Positions 1-6,064 are shown, counted from the stretch's first letter. The stretch is 7,183 nt of DNA from an uncultured Dialister sp. (GCF_900538805.1 NZ_UPZP01000106.1:1-7183), one strand, 5' to 3'. The notes: generated by a model not told the origin, from the letters alone. Made by a program: numbers and translations.

Positions 1-42
1 GTTTTTATAAACCATTAAAGACTCATCGCTAAAGCTTTTTGG

Positions 43-67
43 AACCCCCGGTCTAACCGGGGGTTTT
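43..67 (+). terminator. Intrinsic terminator of an off-window plus-strand gene
   Basis: A perfect 9-bp stem (AACCCCCGG at 43-51 with CCGGGGGTT at 57-65) closes a 5-nt loop and runs into TTTT on the plus strand. The T-run favours plus-strand use, so a transcript entering from the left edge probably ends here. On the minus strand the stem is followed by CCAAAAAG, so it would be at most a weak backup for the gene to its right. Confidence 0.8.
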
Positions 68-80
68 CTATAGACAATAA

Positions 81-113
81 GCAGGAAACCGATTTGGTTT
101 CCTGCTCTTTTTA
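81..113. terminator. Hairpin terminator after the phosphoethanolamine transferase gene
   Basis: A perfect 10-bp stem (GCAGGAAACC at 81-90 with GGTTTCCTGC at 96-105) with a 5-nt loop lies directly downstream of the minus-strand stop codon at 111-113. The plus strand continues with TCTTTTTATTTT, a good T-tract. The minus strand continues with TTATTGTC, a weaker one. It is probably bidirectional, ending the minus-strand gene and backing up the hairpin at 43-67. Confidence 0.75.
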
Positions 114-1928
114 TTTTCCCTGCCATACAGGGTCGTCTTTGATTTTCTTCTTTCTTTCGAAGGTGGTGGCGTTGTCCATGGTAATGGAGTAGTCCTTGGA
201 GGAGAAGTCATACTTGGACTGGTAAAAATTGGTCCTGGCCCGCCAGATGCCGGTGACGGTGTCAAAGGCCAGGTCGTTGGTGAAGACCTGCTGCTCATGG
301 GCTTTCAGCGCGGGCATGAGTTCGGGGTGGGCTGCCTGGTAGTCCGGGGAAAGGTAGACGAAGAAGGGAATGTGCACCATGTCGTAGTAGAAGGGGGATG
401 TGGTGTGGTAGTGCTTCATGTTTTCGCCGTGGTCGGAGAAGTAAATCATGGATTTCAGGTTCAGGTTCGCCTTGGCGTATTCGAAGATTTCCTTCATCAC
501 CTGGTCGTCGTAGGCGATGGTGAGGTCGTAGTCATGGTAGGGATCTTCTTTGGAGATGCCCAGCTTATCGCGGAGGTTTACCGGCACCCGGGCGATGTAG
601 GTGTAGTGGCTGCCATCGATGTTGATGAAGATGATCCGCTTTTTGGCAGGCGGCAGTTTCTTCAGCACTTCCAGGGTGTAGCCGTCGTAGTTCTTTTCCC
701 AGTAGGAGTCGTCGCAGCGTTCTGCAATCATGGTGACGCCGGCGCTGGACATGGAGCTCCGGTTATGGAAGGAAATCCAGTCGGTGCGGTAGCCGGCAGC
801 CTTGGCCACGTCTACCATGCTCACCACGTCTTCGAAGGACATGTCACTGTACTGGTTGGCGCTGGTCATGGCGTAGGAAAGGGAGAAGAGTGTATTGGGG
901 AAATTGGAATAGGCCTTGTATCCCAGGGCGAAGTCCTTTGATTTGGCCATTTCCGAAAGCCAGGGAGTCGTATTTTCGGGATAGTCCGGCGTGAAGGCCT
1001 TCATGTGGTCCCTGTTGGCGCTTTCACCGATGATGACGATGTGGGTGCCTTCGTCCATGCCGTCATCCGGGTCCGGCGGCAGGAAGGTCATGGTTTTCAC
1101 GTTCTTATCCAGGTTGTCGTTCAGTTTCTGGAGAAGCTGGAATTCGCTGCCCGAAGAGTTCAGCGCTTTGAAAATGGAAGCAGGAAATACGTGGGTAATC
1201 TGGCGATAGAAGCCTCCGAAGAAGAGGATGGAAATGACAGCAAGGCCAATGGTAAAGGGCTTGCCGCTGCCCCGAAGGATGTTTCCTTCATAGCTCCGGG
1301 CTCTTTTCATCATGGACCGGGCGAGACCCAGGGCACAGGAAATCACAATCAGAAGGGCTATGACCGCCATCACCAGATGGGCGGGAGAGCCCATGGTACG
1401 CAGGAAGTCCTTGATTTCCTTCAGATGGGTGGAGCGGACGGCCATCATGGCAAACATATCCATTTCTCCGCCGAAGAGGACATAGTAGCCGATATAAATG
1501 AAGGGAATGAGCACCATGAAGAAGGTATAAATGCCGGCAATCACCGTCCACAGGGAGGAGACACGTTTCGCCTTTGCGGTGAGGGCGGTATACACATAGG
1601 GCAGCGCCATGAGGAGGGCCCCCAGCACGTAGTAGTCCCCCAGATGTTTCTTTTCAGGCAGGGAGGCAAAACCGTAGGCCCAGGTGAAGGTGCCCATCCA
1701 GAGGAGCGGCAGAATTACCGCCCAGGGAAGAAGCCGCTTCAGGTATTTCCTGTCCACCACGGAAAAAAGGCCGAAGGAGACAATCAGAAAGACCAGGAGC
1801 GCCGCCCCCAGCCTTGGCTGCACGTAGCTGTGGATGTCGGGAAAGTCCCCGCCCAGATGGAGCAGCGCCATAATGACCAGCGCCGCAGATACCACCCAAG
1901 AAAGGGCGGATAGAATCACTTGTTTCAC
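111..1928 (-). CDS. Phosphoethanolamine transferase (EptA/CptA-like, sulfatase fold)
   Basis: Predicted inner-membrane enzyme that moves phosphoethanolamine from phosphatidylethanolamine to lipid A or the LPS core on the periplasmic face. The 605-residue product starts with about six or seven hydrophobic segments (roughly 2-25, 39-56, 66-88, 101-116, 124-152, 185-203, 225-241), followed by an alkaline-phosphatase-like domain. Seen motifs: IVIIGESANRDH (Glu302, predicted metal ligand), NTTP, NTLFSLS (Thr346, predicted nucleophile), DGSH (His441), SDHGEN (Asp499, His500) and HIPFF (His519). Order and spacing fit the EptA/EptC/CptA family; roles are assigned by family knowledge. I chose GTG at 1928 because GAGG lies 6 nt upstream. 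An ATG at 1940 overlaps that Shine-Dalgarno site, and the ATG at 2006 lies within the promoter. It appears monocistronic, with its own promoter and terminator. The exact acceptor (lipid A, heptose or another glycan) cannot be read from sequence. Confidence 0.9.
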   Translation of the reverse strand: MKQVILSALSWVVSAALVIMALLHLGGDFPDIHSYVQPRLGAALLVFLIVSFGLFSVVDRKYLKRLLPWAVILPLLWMGTFTWAYGFASLPEKKHLGDYYVLGALLMALPYVYTALTAKAKRVSSLWTVIAGIYTFFMVLIPFIYIGYYVLFGGEMDMFAMMAVRSTHLKEIKDFLRTMGSPAHLVMAVIALLIVISCALGLARSMMKRARSYEGNILRGSGKPFTIGLAVISILFFGGFYRQITHVFPASIFKALNSSGSEFQLLQKLNDNLDKNVKTMTFLPPDPDDGMDEGTHIVIIGESANRDHMKAFTPDYPENTTPWLSEMAKSKDFALGYKAYSNFPNTLFSLSYAMTSANQYSDMSFEDVVSMVDVAKAAGYRTDWISFHNRSSMSSAGVTMIAERCDDSYWEKNYDGYTLEVLKKLPPAKKRIIFINIDGSHYTYIARVPVNLRDKLGISKEDPYHDYDLTIAYDDQVMKEIFEYAKANLNLKSMIYFSDHGENMKHYHTTSPFYYDMVHIPFFVYLSPDYQAAHPELMPALKAHEQQVFTNDLAFDTVTGIWRARTNFYQSKYDFSSKDYSITMDNATTFERKKKIKDDPVWQGK

Positions 1929-1940
1929 GATGCACCTCAT
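1929..1940 (-). promoter_or_regulatory. Shine-Dalgarno site selecting the GTG start of the transferase
   Basis: On the minus strand the sequence reads ATGAGGTGCATC and then GTG. GAGG (1935-1938) sits 6 nt before the GTG at 1926-1928, the usual spacing. The ATG at 1938-1940 shares bases with this site and has no Shine-Dalgarno sequence of its own. Confidence 0.65.
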
Positions 1941-1977
1941 GTAATAGTTAGGTAAAATAAGATTGAATATCTCATAA

Positions 1978-2006
1978 ATTATACCACAAATTGACCGGCA
2001 GTTCAC
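1978..2006 (-). promoter_or_regulatory. Extended -10 promoter of the phosphoethanolamine transferase gene
   Basis: The minus strand shows a perfect TATAAT (1978-1983) preceded by TGG, making an extended -10. A weak -35 (GTGAAC, 2001-2006, 3 of 6 matches) lies 17 bp upstream. The predicted transcription start is near 1971, giving a leader of about 43 nt before the GTG. No clear operator was seen between promoter and start. Confidence 0.7.
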
Positions 2007-2069
2007 ATGGAGAAAATATTTTAAATTTTATTACTTGATTTCCCTGTCCGTAAAAAGAGGGAATGAATA
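2007..2069. other. AT-rich spacer between promoter and repeat array
   Basis: This short stretch holds no gene. The only structure seen is a 6-bp inverted repeat (TTCCCT at 2040-2045 with AGGGAA at 2058-2063, 12-nt spacer). The sharp change from AT-rich to GC-rich sequence at about 2070 marks the start of the repeat array. Confidence 0.5.
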
Positions 2070-2152
2070 ACACCGGTGCTGCCCCCTGCCGTCAACTCAA
2101 GCAGAGCCCTGAAATTTCCCCGCCATGGCGCACGTGGCATTCCACCTCCACT

Positions 2153-2297
2153 GTCATTTCGACGGTCGGCAGCGGAGCCCCGAAATCTCTCCTCAAATGG
2201 TACACGCCGCAATGAAGCAGGATATCTCGGGGCTCAGAGTCTCAATAGTACCGATACCACTCTCGCCATCCCAGCATGCAGCCCCGCTCGAGATGAC
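2153..2297. repeat. Inverted repeat a/a' of unit 1
   Basis: The right half of module a (GAGCCCCGAAATCTC, 2175-2189) is complementary at 13 of 15 positions to GATATCTCGGGGCTC (2221-2235) across a 31-nt loop. The left end of a (GTCATTTCGA from 2153) is complementary, with one mismatch, to TCGAGATGAC (ending 2297). Between its two half-arms a' carries a longer, unpaired insert than a does. Confidence 0.75.
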
Positions 2298-2325
2298 CGG
2301 GCGGCGGGCAGCGTCAAAGGCAATA

Positions 2326-2517
2326 CCTTCCCGCCTTACGCACGTCATCCTGAGCGCCAGCGAAAGATCTCGGTAAGCATGGTAAGTAAGGGTAAAGGCA
2401 GTCAATACCAGTGGGCGGGAAGGAGAGTGCCGGACCCTGACATGACCAGCAGAGTCATTCACGGCATGTACCGAGATTCTTCGCCTGCGGCTCAGAATGA
2501 CCGGCGGGGCGGGAAGG
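2326..2517. repeat. Inverted repeat b/b' of unit 1 with extended flanks
   Basis: Module b (2344-2375, GTCATCCTGAGCG...ATCTCGGTA) is inverted in b' (2469-2501, TACCGAGATTC...CAGAATGAC) across a 93-nt loop. The inversion continues outward: CCTTCCCGCC (2326-2335) pairs with GGCGGGAAGG (2508-2517), with a small unpaired gap on each side. Arms are therefore about 48-50 nt. The same layout recurs in units 2 and 3. Confidence 0.75.
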
Positions 2518-2612
2518 AAGCACGTGTTGACACCGGTGCTGCCCCCTGCCGTCAATTCAAAAGGAGCCCTGAAATTCCCCTGCAATGGCGCACGCGGCAT
2601 TCCACCTCCACT

Positions 2613-2757
2613 GTCATTTCGACCGAAGCGCAGCGGAGTGGAGAAATCTCACTCCTCAATAGCATGTGCGGCATTGAGACGGGAGATCTCTCGACTCTGT
2701 GTCAATAGTGCCGATACCTCTCTCTCCATTCCGGCTTGCAGCCCCGCTCGAGATGAC
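2613..2757. repeat. Inverted repeat a/a' of unit 2
   Basis: GAGTGGAGAAATCTC (2636-2650) is complementary at 13 of 15 positions to GAGATCTCTCGACTC (2683-2697) across a 32-nt loop. The outer ends are GTCATTTCGAC (2613) and its near-complement GCTCGAGATGAC (ending 2757). A 46-nt insert (2698-2743) separates the two half-arms of a'. Confidence 0.75.
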
Positions 2758-2803
2758 AGGGCGGAGGGCAGCGTCAAAGGCAATACCTTCCCGCCTTGCA
2801 CAC

Positions 2804-2964
2804 GTCATCCTGAACGCCAGCGAAAGATCTCGGTAAGCGTGGTAAGTGAGGGTAAAGGCAGTCAATACCAGTGGGCGGGAAGGAGAGTGCCAGGCCCTGG
2901 CATGACCGCCAGCAGAGTCATTCACGGCATGTACCGAGATTCTTCGCCTGCGGCTCAGAATGAC
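2804..2964. repeat. Inverted repeat b/b' of unit 2
   Basis: Module b (2804-2835) and inverted b' (2932-2964) flank a 96-nt loop. Module b here carries TGAACGCC where the other units have TGAGCGCC. Confidence 0.75.
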
Positions 2965-3078
2965 CGGCGGGGCAGGAAGGAAGCACATGTTGACACTGGT
3001 GATGTCCTGCCCTGCCGTCAATTCAAGGGGAGCCCTGAGATCCCCCTGCAATGGCGCACGCGGCATTCCACCTCCACT

Positions 3079-3222
3079 GTCATTTCGACGGTCGGCAGCG
3101 GAGTGGAGAAATCTCACTCCTCAATAGCATGTGCGGCATTGAGACGGGAGACCTCTCGACTCTGTGTCAATAGTACCGATACCTCTCCCGTCATTCCGGC
3201 TTGCATCCCCGCTCGAGATGAC
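3079..3222. repeat. Inverted repeat a/a' of unit 3
   Basis: GAGTGGAGAAATCTC (ending 3115) pairs imperfectly with GAGACCTCTCGACTC (3148-3162) across a 32-nt loop. The outer ends are GTCATTTCGA (3079) and TCGAGATGAC (ending 3222). Confidence 0.7.
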
Positions 3223-3268
3223 AGGGCGGCGGGCAGCGTCAAAGGCAATACCTTCCCGCCTTACACAC

Positions 3269-3429
3269 GTCATCCTGAGCGCCAGCGAAGGATCTCGGTA
3301 AGCATGGTAAGTGAGGGTAAAGGCAGTCAATACCAGTGGGCGGGAAGGAGAGTACCGGGCACTGGCATGACCGGCAGCAGAGTCACTCACGGCAGGTACC
3401 GAGATTCTTCGCCTGTGGCTCAGAATGAC
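3269..3429. repeat. Inverted repeat b/b' of unit 3
   Basis: Module b (3269-3300, here GCGAAGGATCTCGGTA) is inverted in b' (3397-3429) across a 96-nt loop. A second b' follows in the 97-bp partial copy at 3494-3526, so module b of this unit has two possible partners. Confidence 0.75.
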
Positions 3430-3534
3430 CGGCGGGGCGGGAAGGAGTGTACCGGGCACTGACATGACCAACAGCAGAGTCACTCACGGCAGGTACCGAG
3501 ATTCTTCGCCTGCGGCTCAGAATGACCGGCGGGG
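3341..3534. repeat. 97-bp local tandem duplication at the array end
   Basis: The segment 3341-3437 is repeated almost exactly at 3438-3534. Both copies start CGGGAAGGAG, pass through TACCGGGCACTG and contain a complete b' module. A third CGGGAAG starts at 3535, where the repeat breaks off. Confidence 0.85.
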
Positions 3535-3567
3535 CGGGAAGAAAGATTTCCGGCGTGCTTACCACGC

Positions 3568-3606
3568 AAAAAAACGGTGAATCTTTTTTCAGATTCACCG
3601 TTTTTT
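3568..3606. terminator. Bidirectional intrinsic terminator downstream of ftsH
   Basis: A perfect 10-bp stem (CGGTGAATCT at 3575-3584 with AGATTCACCG at 3591-3600) has a 6-nt loop, seven A on the left and six T on the right. Read on the minus strand, the ftsH direction, it ends in seven T. It lies about 20 nt after the ftsH stop and would keep ftsH transcripts out of the repeat array. Confidence 0.9.
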
Positions 3607-3627
3607 CATGTGGATTTCTATGACTCT

Positions 3628-5502
3628 TTATTTCTCCAGATTCAGGTCCATGGCAGGAGCGGCGGGTGCCGGTTTTTCTTCCGGCAGGCCGTGTTCAAGG
3701 ATGTGCATGAACTGGTCTCCTGTGATGGTTTCCTTTTCGTAGAGGTACTTGGCCAGGGCGTCCAGTTTGGACCGGTTGTCTTCCAGGAGCTTCACTGCCT
3801 TTTCGTGCTGTTTCTTGATGAGTTCGGAAACGGCGCGGTCGATGCGGGCAGCGGTTTCCGGCGAGCAGGCCAGGGTGGTGTCTCCGCCCAGGTACTGGTT
3901 GGTCACGGTTTCCATGGCCACCATACCGAATTCGTCGCTCATGCCGAAGCGGGTAATCATGGCCCGGGCCAGCTTGGTGGCTTTTTCGATATCATTGGAA
4001 GCGCCGGAGGAGGAGGTGTGGAAGACCACTTCTTCCGCCGCCCTGCCGCCGGTTAAGGTGGCGATCTGGTCCAGCAGTTCTTCCTTGGTCATGAGGTAAT
4101 GATTGCCCTTGTCCACCTGCATGGTGTAGCCCAGGGCGCCGCTGGTACGGGGAATGATGGTAATCTTCTGTACCGGTGCGGAATGGGACTGGAGGGCAGC
4201 CACCAGGGCGTGGCCGATTTCATGGTAGGAAACCACGCATTTTTCTTTGTCCGACAGGATGGCGTGTTTCTTCTCGTAGCCTGCAATGACCACTTCGATG
4301 GACGCTTCCATGTCTTCTTCCGTGGCGTAGCTCCTGTGGTCGCGGACGGCACGGAGGGCCGCTTCGTTGACGATGTTGGCCAGTTCGGCGCCGGAGGCAC
4401 CGGAGGCCATGCGGGCCACCTTATTGTAGTCAATGTCGGGGGCATGCTTGATTTTGCTGGCGTGTACCTTCAGGATGGCTTCGCGGCCCTGGAGGTCCGG
4501 CAGTCCTACGGGCACCTGGCGGTCGAAACGGCCGGGGCGGGTGAGGGCGGGGTCCAGGGATTCGGGACGGTTGGTGGCAGCCAGGATGATGACGCCGGTG
4601 TTGTCTTCAAAGCCGTCCATTTCCGTAAGGAGCTGGTTCAGGGTCTGTTCCCTTTCATCGTTGCCGCCGATGGCTGCGCCGCCGCGCTTCTTGCCGATGG
4701 CATCGATTTCATCGATGAATACGATACAGGGCGCCTTTTCCTTGGCCTGCTTGAAGAGGTCTCTCACCTTGGCGGCGCCCATGCCTACGAACATTTCCAC
4801 GAATTCAGAGCCGGAAATAGAGAAGAAGGGAACCTCCGATTCGCCGGCCACCGCCTTGGCCAGCATGGTTTTGCCGGTGCCTGGCGGTCCCACCAGAAGG
4901 ATGCCCTTCGGCATTTTGGCGCCGATTTCTTTATAGCGGCTGGGGTTGTGAAGGTAGGACACCACTTCCTTCAGGCTGTCCTTGGCTTCGTCTTCACCGG
5001 CCACGTCGGAGAATTTGATACCGTCGGTGGGCTTCACGAAGATTTTGGCATTCGATTTCCCCAGTCCGAACTGCATGGCCCCGGGGCCGCCCATGTTCTT
5101 CATGATTTTCTTGTTCATGTAATGGCCGATGCCAAAGAAAATCAGGATAGGAAGAATCCAGCTGAGGGCGAAATCAAGGAGCGGATTCATGGGGGTTACG
5201 ATTTTGCCGGTGAAATCAGCCCCCGATTGATGGAGTCTGTCCACCAGCTGGGGATCATTCATGGGAGCCGTCTTGTAGGCCTGCTTGTCCCCTTTCTTGG
5301 TGAAAATAATCTGGTCCTGCTCCACCTGCACCTTGTCGATTTCCTTATTCTCCGTCATGGTCATGAAGCTGGAGTAGTCCACGCTCTTCACTTCATTGCC
5401 CTTGAACATGGGCATGATGAGGGAGTTAAAGAAGATAATCACCAGGAATATGATGGCGTAGTAGGCCAGTATGGGCCGTTTGGAAGGTTTGACTTCTTTC
5501 AA
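3628..5502 (-). CDS. ftsH: ATP-dependent zinc metalloprotease FtsH
   Basis: Membrane-anchored AAA+ protease that extracts and degrades membrane and short-lived cytosolic proteins; it works as a hexamer at the inner face of the cytoplasmic membrane. The 624-residue product has membrane segments near 10-29 and 108-128 around an FtsH-type extracytoplasmic domain. The AAA domain shows Walker A GPPGTGKT (205-212), pore motif FVGMG (238-242), Walker B VFIDEID (261-267) and the second region of homology AATNRPESLDPAL with Arg325 and Arg328 in RPGRFDR. The peptidase site is HEIGH (427-431), with Asp504 in GASND as likely third zinc ligand. The usual form is HEAGH, so Ala is Ile here; both zinc histidines and the glutamate remain. 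The tail is short and proline/alanine-rich. Translation starts at TTG (5500-5502) overlapping the stop of the upstream tetR gene, so the two are coupled. Length and domain order are normal. Confidence 0.97.
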   Translation of the reverse strand: MKEVKPSKRPILAYYAIIFLVIIFFNSLIMPMFKGNEVKSVDYSSFMTMTENKEIDKVQVEQDQIIFTKKGDKQAYKTAPMNDPQLVDRLHQSGADFTGKIVTPMNPLLDFALSWILPILIFFGIGHYMNKKIMKNMGGPGAMQFGLGKSNAKIFVKPTDGIKFSDVAGEDEAKDSLKEVVSYLHNPSRYKEIGAKMPKGILLVGPPGTGKTMLAKAVAGESEVPFFSISGSEFVEMFVGMGAAKVRDLFKQAKEKAPCIVFIDEIDAIGKKRGGAAIGGNDEREQTLNQLLTEMDGFEDNTGVIILAATNRPESLDPALTRPGRFDRQVPVGLPDLQGREAILKVHASKIKHAPDIDYNKVARMASGASGAELANIVNEAALRAVRDHRSYATEEDMEASIEVVIAGYEKKHAILSDKEKCVVSYHEIGHALVAALQSHSAPVQKITIIPRTSGALGYTMQVDKGNHYLMTKEELLDQIATLTGGRAAEEVVFHTSSSGASNDIEKATKLARAMITRFGMSDEFGMVAMETVTNQYLGGDTTLACSPETAARIDRAVSELIKKQHEKAVKLLEDNRSKLDALAKYLYEKETITGDQFMHILEHGLPEEKPAPAAPAMDLNLEK

Positions 5503-5515
5503 TGCATATCCTCTC
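5499..5515 (-). promoter_or_regulatory. tetR-ftsH stop/start overlap (TTGA) with Shine-Dalgarno
   Basis: On the minus strand the TetR stop TGA (5499-5501) shares two bases with the FtsH start TTG (5500-5502). GAGAGG (5510-5515) lies 7 nt before the TTG, within the end of the tetR gene. The ATG at 5506-5508 is in the TetR frame and is not the FtsH start. Ribosomes finishing TetR could restart on ftsH. Confidence 0.8.
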
Positions 5516-6053
5516 TTTCTTCATTACCGATTCCCCGAAGGAAAAATGTTTCCCAGTACTCCGGCAGGCTGGCGGAAGCCACCCGGCCATGGCACTCTCC
5601 TTCAAAAAGGGACCACATGGCCCCTGCAAAAAGTTCCGTCATCACGGAGGCAGGGATGTCCACCCGGAAATCGCCGGATTTCTGTCCCCGAAGGAAGAAA
5701 TCGGTCATCTGCCGGCTGTAGGTTTCCTGGCACCAGTTATCCACGCTTCCCGTCACGTTGCCGTAGCAGAGGAGCATGAGATATTCCTTGTTATCGCAGC
5801 AGCAGCGGATGATTTCATGGAGCCTTTCCCGGGGATTTCCTTCCTCCGTCACCAGCTTCATGAGAAGGGAAATCTTCTCCCTGGCCCGCTCGTTCAGGAT
5901 GCGGGACAGATTCTCCCGGGACGAATAGACCCGGTAAAAGGTGGCCTTGCTGATGCCCGCCGCCTCCGCCAGCTCCCGGGCCGTGCGCCTTGGATTGGTA
6001 CAGAAGGCAAGGGCCAGTTTCTTCAATTCCTCTTCTCTGCTTTCTGTGTCCAT
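5499..6053 (-). CDS. TetR-family regulator, cotranscribed with ftsH
   Basis: Predicted 184-residue one-component transcription regulator. The N-terminal three-helix domain has a helix-turn-helix at about 24-43 (TARELAEAAGISKATFYRVY), typical of TetR/AcrR proteins. The rest is a helical, less conserved ligand/dimer domain. It is cysteine-rich: Cys84-85-86 in a row, plus 18, 96, 108 and 154. The ATG at 6053 was chosen because AGAGG (6060-6064) lies 6 nt upstream; the longer frame to 6152 runs through the promoter. It is first gene of the operon with ftsH and has a promoter at 6124-6152 and a candidate operator at 6097-6112. It therefore probably represses itself and ftsH (inference). The ligand is unknown. 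Confidence 0.88.
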   Translation of the reverse strand: MDTESREEELKKLALAFCTNPRRTARELAEAAGISKATFYRVYSSRENLSRILNERAREKISLLMKLVTEEGNPRERLHEIIRCCCDNKEYLMLLCYGNVTGSVDNWCQETYSRQMTDFFLRGQKSGDFRVDIPASVMTELFAGAMWSLFEGECHGRVASASLPEYWETFFLRGIGNEEREDMH

Positions 6054-6059
6054 TATACA

Positions 6060-6064
6060 CCTCT
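6060..6064 (-). promoter_or_regulatory. Shine-Dalgarno of the ftsH-linked tetR gene
   Basis: AGAGG followed by TGTATA and then ATG (6051-6053) gives 6-nt spacing. This supports the ATG at 6053 over the upstream in-frame ATG at 6152. Confidence 0.7.

Larger units (their letters stand above)
2070..2529. repeat. Array unit 1 (divergent copy)
   Basis: This 460-bp unit has the order a (2153-2189), a' (2221-2297), b (2344-2375), b' (2469-2501). It differs from units 2 and 3 mainly in a and a', where the outer arm reads GAGCCCCGAAATCTC rather than GAGTGGAGAAATCTC, with matching change in the partner arm. It ends with GGCGGGAAGGAAGCACGTGTTG, which leads straight into unit 2. Confidence 0.85.
2530..2992. 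repeat. Array unit 2
   Basis: This 463-bp unit has a (2613-2650), a' (2683-2757), b (2804-2835) and b' (2932-2964). Its module a is 38 nt with a CCGAAGCGCAGCGGAG core, one base longer than in units 1 and 3. It contains a 3-base insertion (GACCGCCAGCAG against GACCAGCAG) relative to unit 1. Confidence 0.85.
2993..3437. repeat. Array unit 3 (lacks the unit tail)
   Basis: It has a (3079-3115), a' (3148-3222), b (3269-3300) and b' (3397-3429). The AAGCAC(G/A)TGTTG tail found in units 1 and 2 is absent, and a 97-bp partial copy follows instead. Its module a joins a unit-1-like left half (GACGGTCGGCAGCGGAG) to a unit-2-like right half (TGGAGAAATCTC). Confidence 0.85.
2070..3534. repeat. Intergenic tandem repeat array of ~460-bp units
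   Basis: Three long direct repeats begin at 2070, 2530 and 2993 (periods 460 and 463) with the landmark ACAC(C/T)GGTG(C/A)TG, and end in a 97-bp partial copy. Units 2 and 3 look more than 90% identical by eye; unit 1 is more diverged. Each unit holds module a, inverted module a', module b and inverted module b', all variants of a GTCAT(T/C)(T/C)...GATCTC or AATCTC motif. Counting the extra b' there are 13 module copies. Open frames across the array lack start sites with Shine-Dalgarno sequences, resemble no protein I know, and shift frame at a 37/38-nt difference in module a. I therefore call it non-coding. Motifs of this kind are scattered between genes in many bacterial genomes (recollection, not checked). 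Confidence 0.9.

Noticed and set aside
1005..1913. 302-codon plus-strand open frame opposite the transferase gene
   Set aside because: Antisense shadow of the phosphoethanolamine transferase; low-complexity His/Gln/Gly-rich translation.
1929..2006. N-terminal extension of the transferase to ATG 2006 or 1940
   Set aside because: The 2006 ATG lies in the -35 box upstream of a perfect TATAAT, so it would not be transcribed. The 1940 ATG overlaps the Shine-Dalgarno of the GTG at 1928.
2497..3462. Long plus-strand open frame (321 codons) across the repeat array, and several shorter ones on both strands
   Set aside because: They follow the repeats rather than protein logic, have no Shine-Dalgarno start, contain no known domain, and copies lose frame at the 37/38-nt difference in module a and the 460-bp period.
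2070..3534. CRISPR array
   Set aside because: Repeats are about 460 bp, with no short identical repeats and unique spacers, and no cas genes are present.
2070..3534. Insertion sequence with transposase
   Set aside because: Inverted repeats are present but no transposase gene, target duplication or intact open frame was found.
4099..5721. 540-codon plus-strand open frame opposite ftsH
   Set aside because: It is the antisense shadow of a well-supported FtsH gene; its histidine- and glycine-rich translation matches no family.
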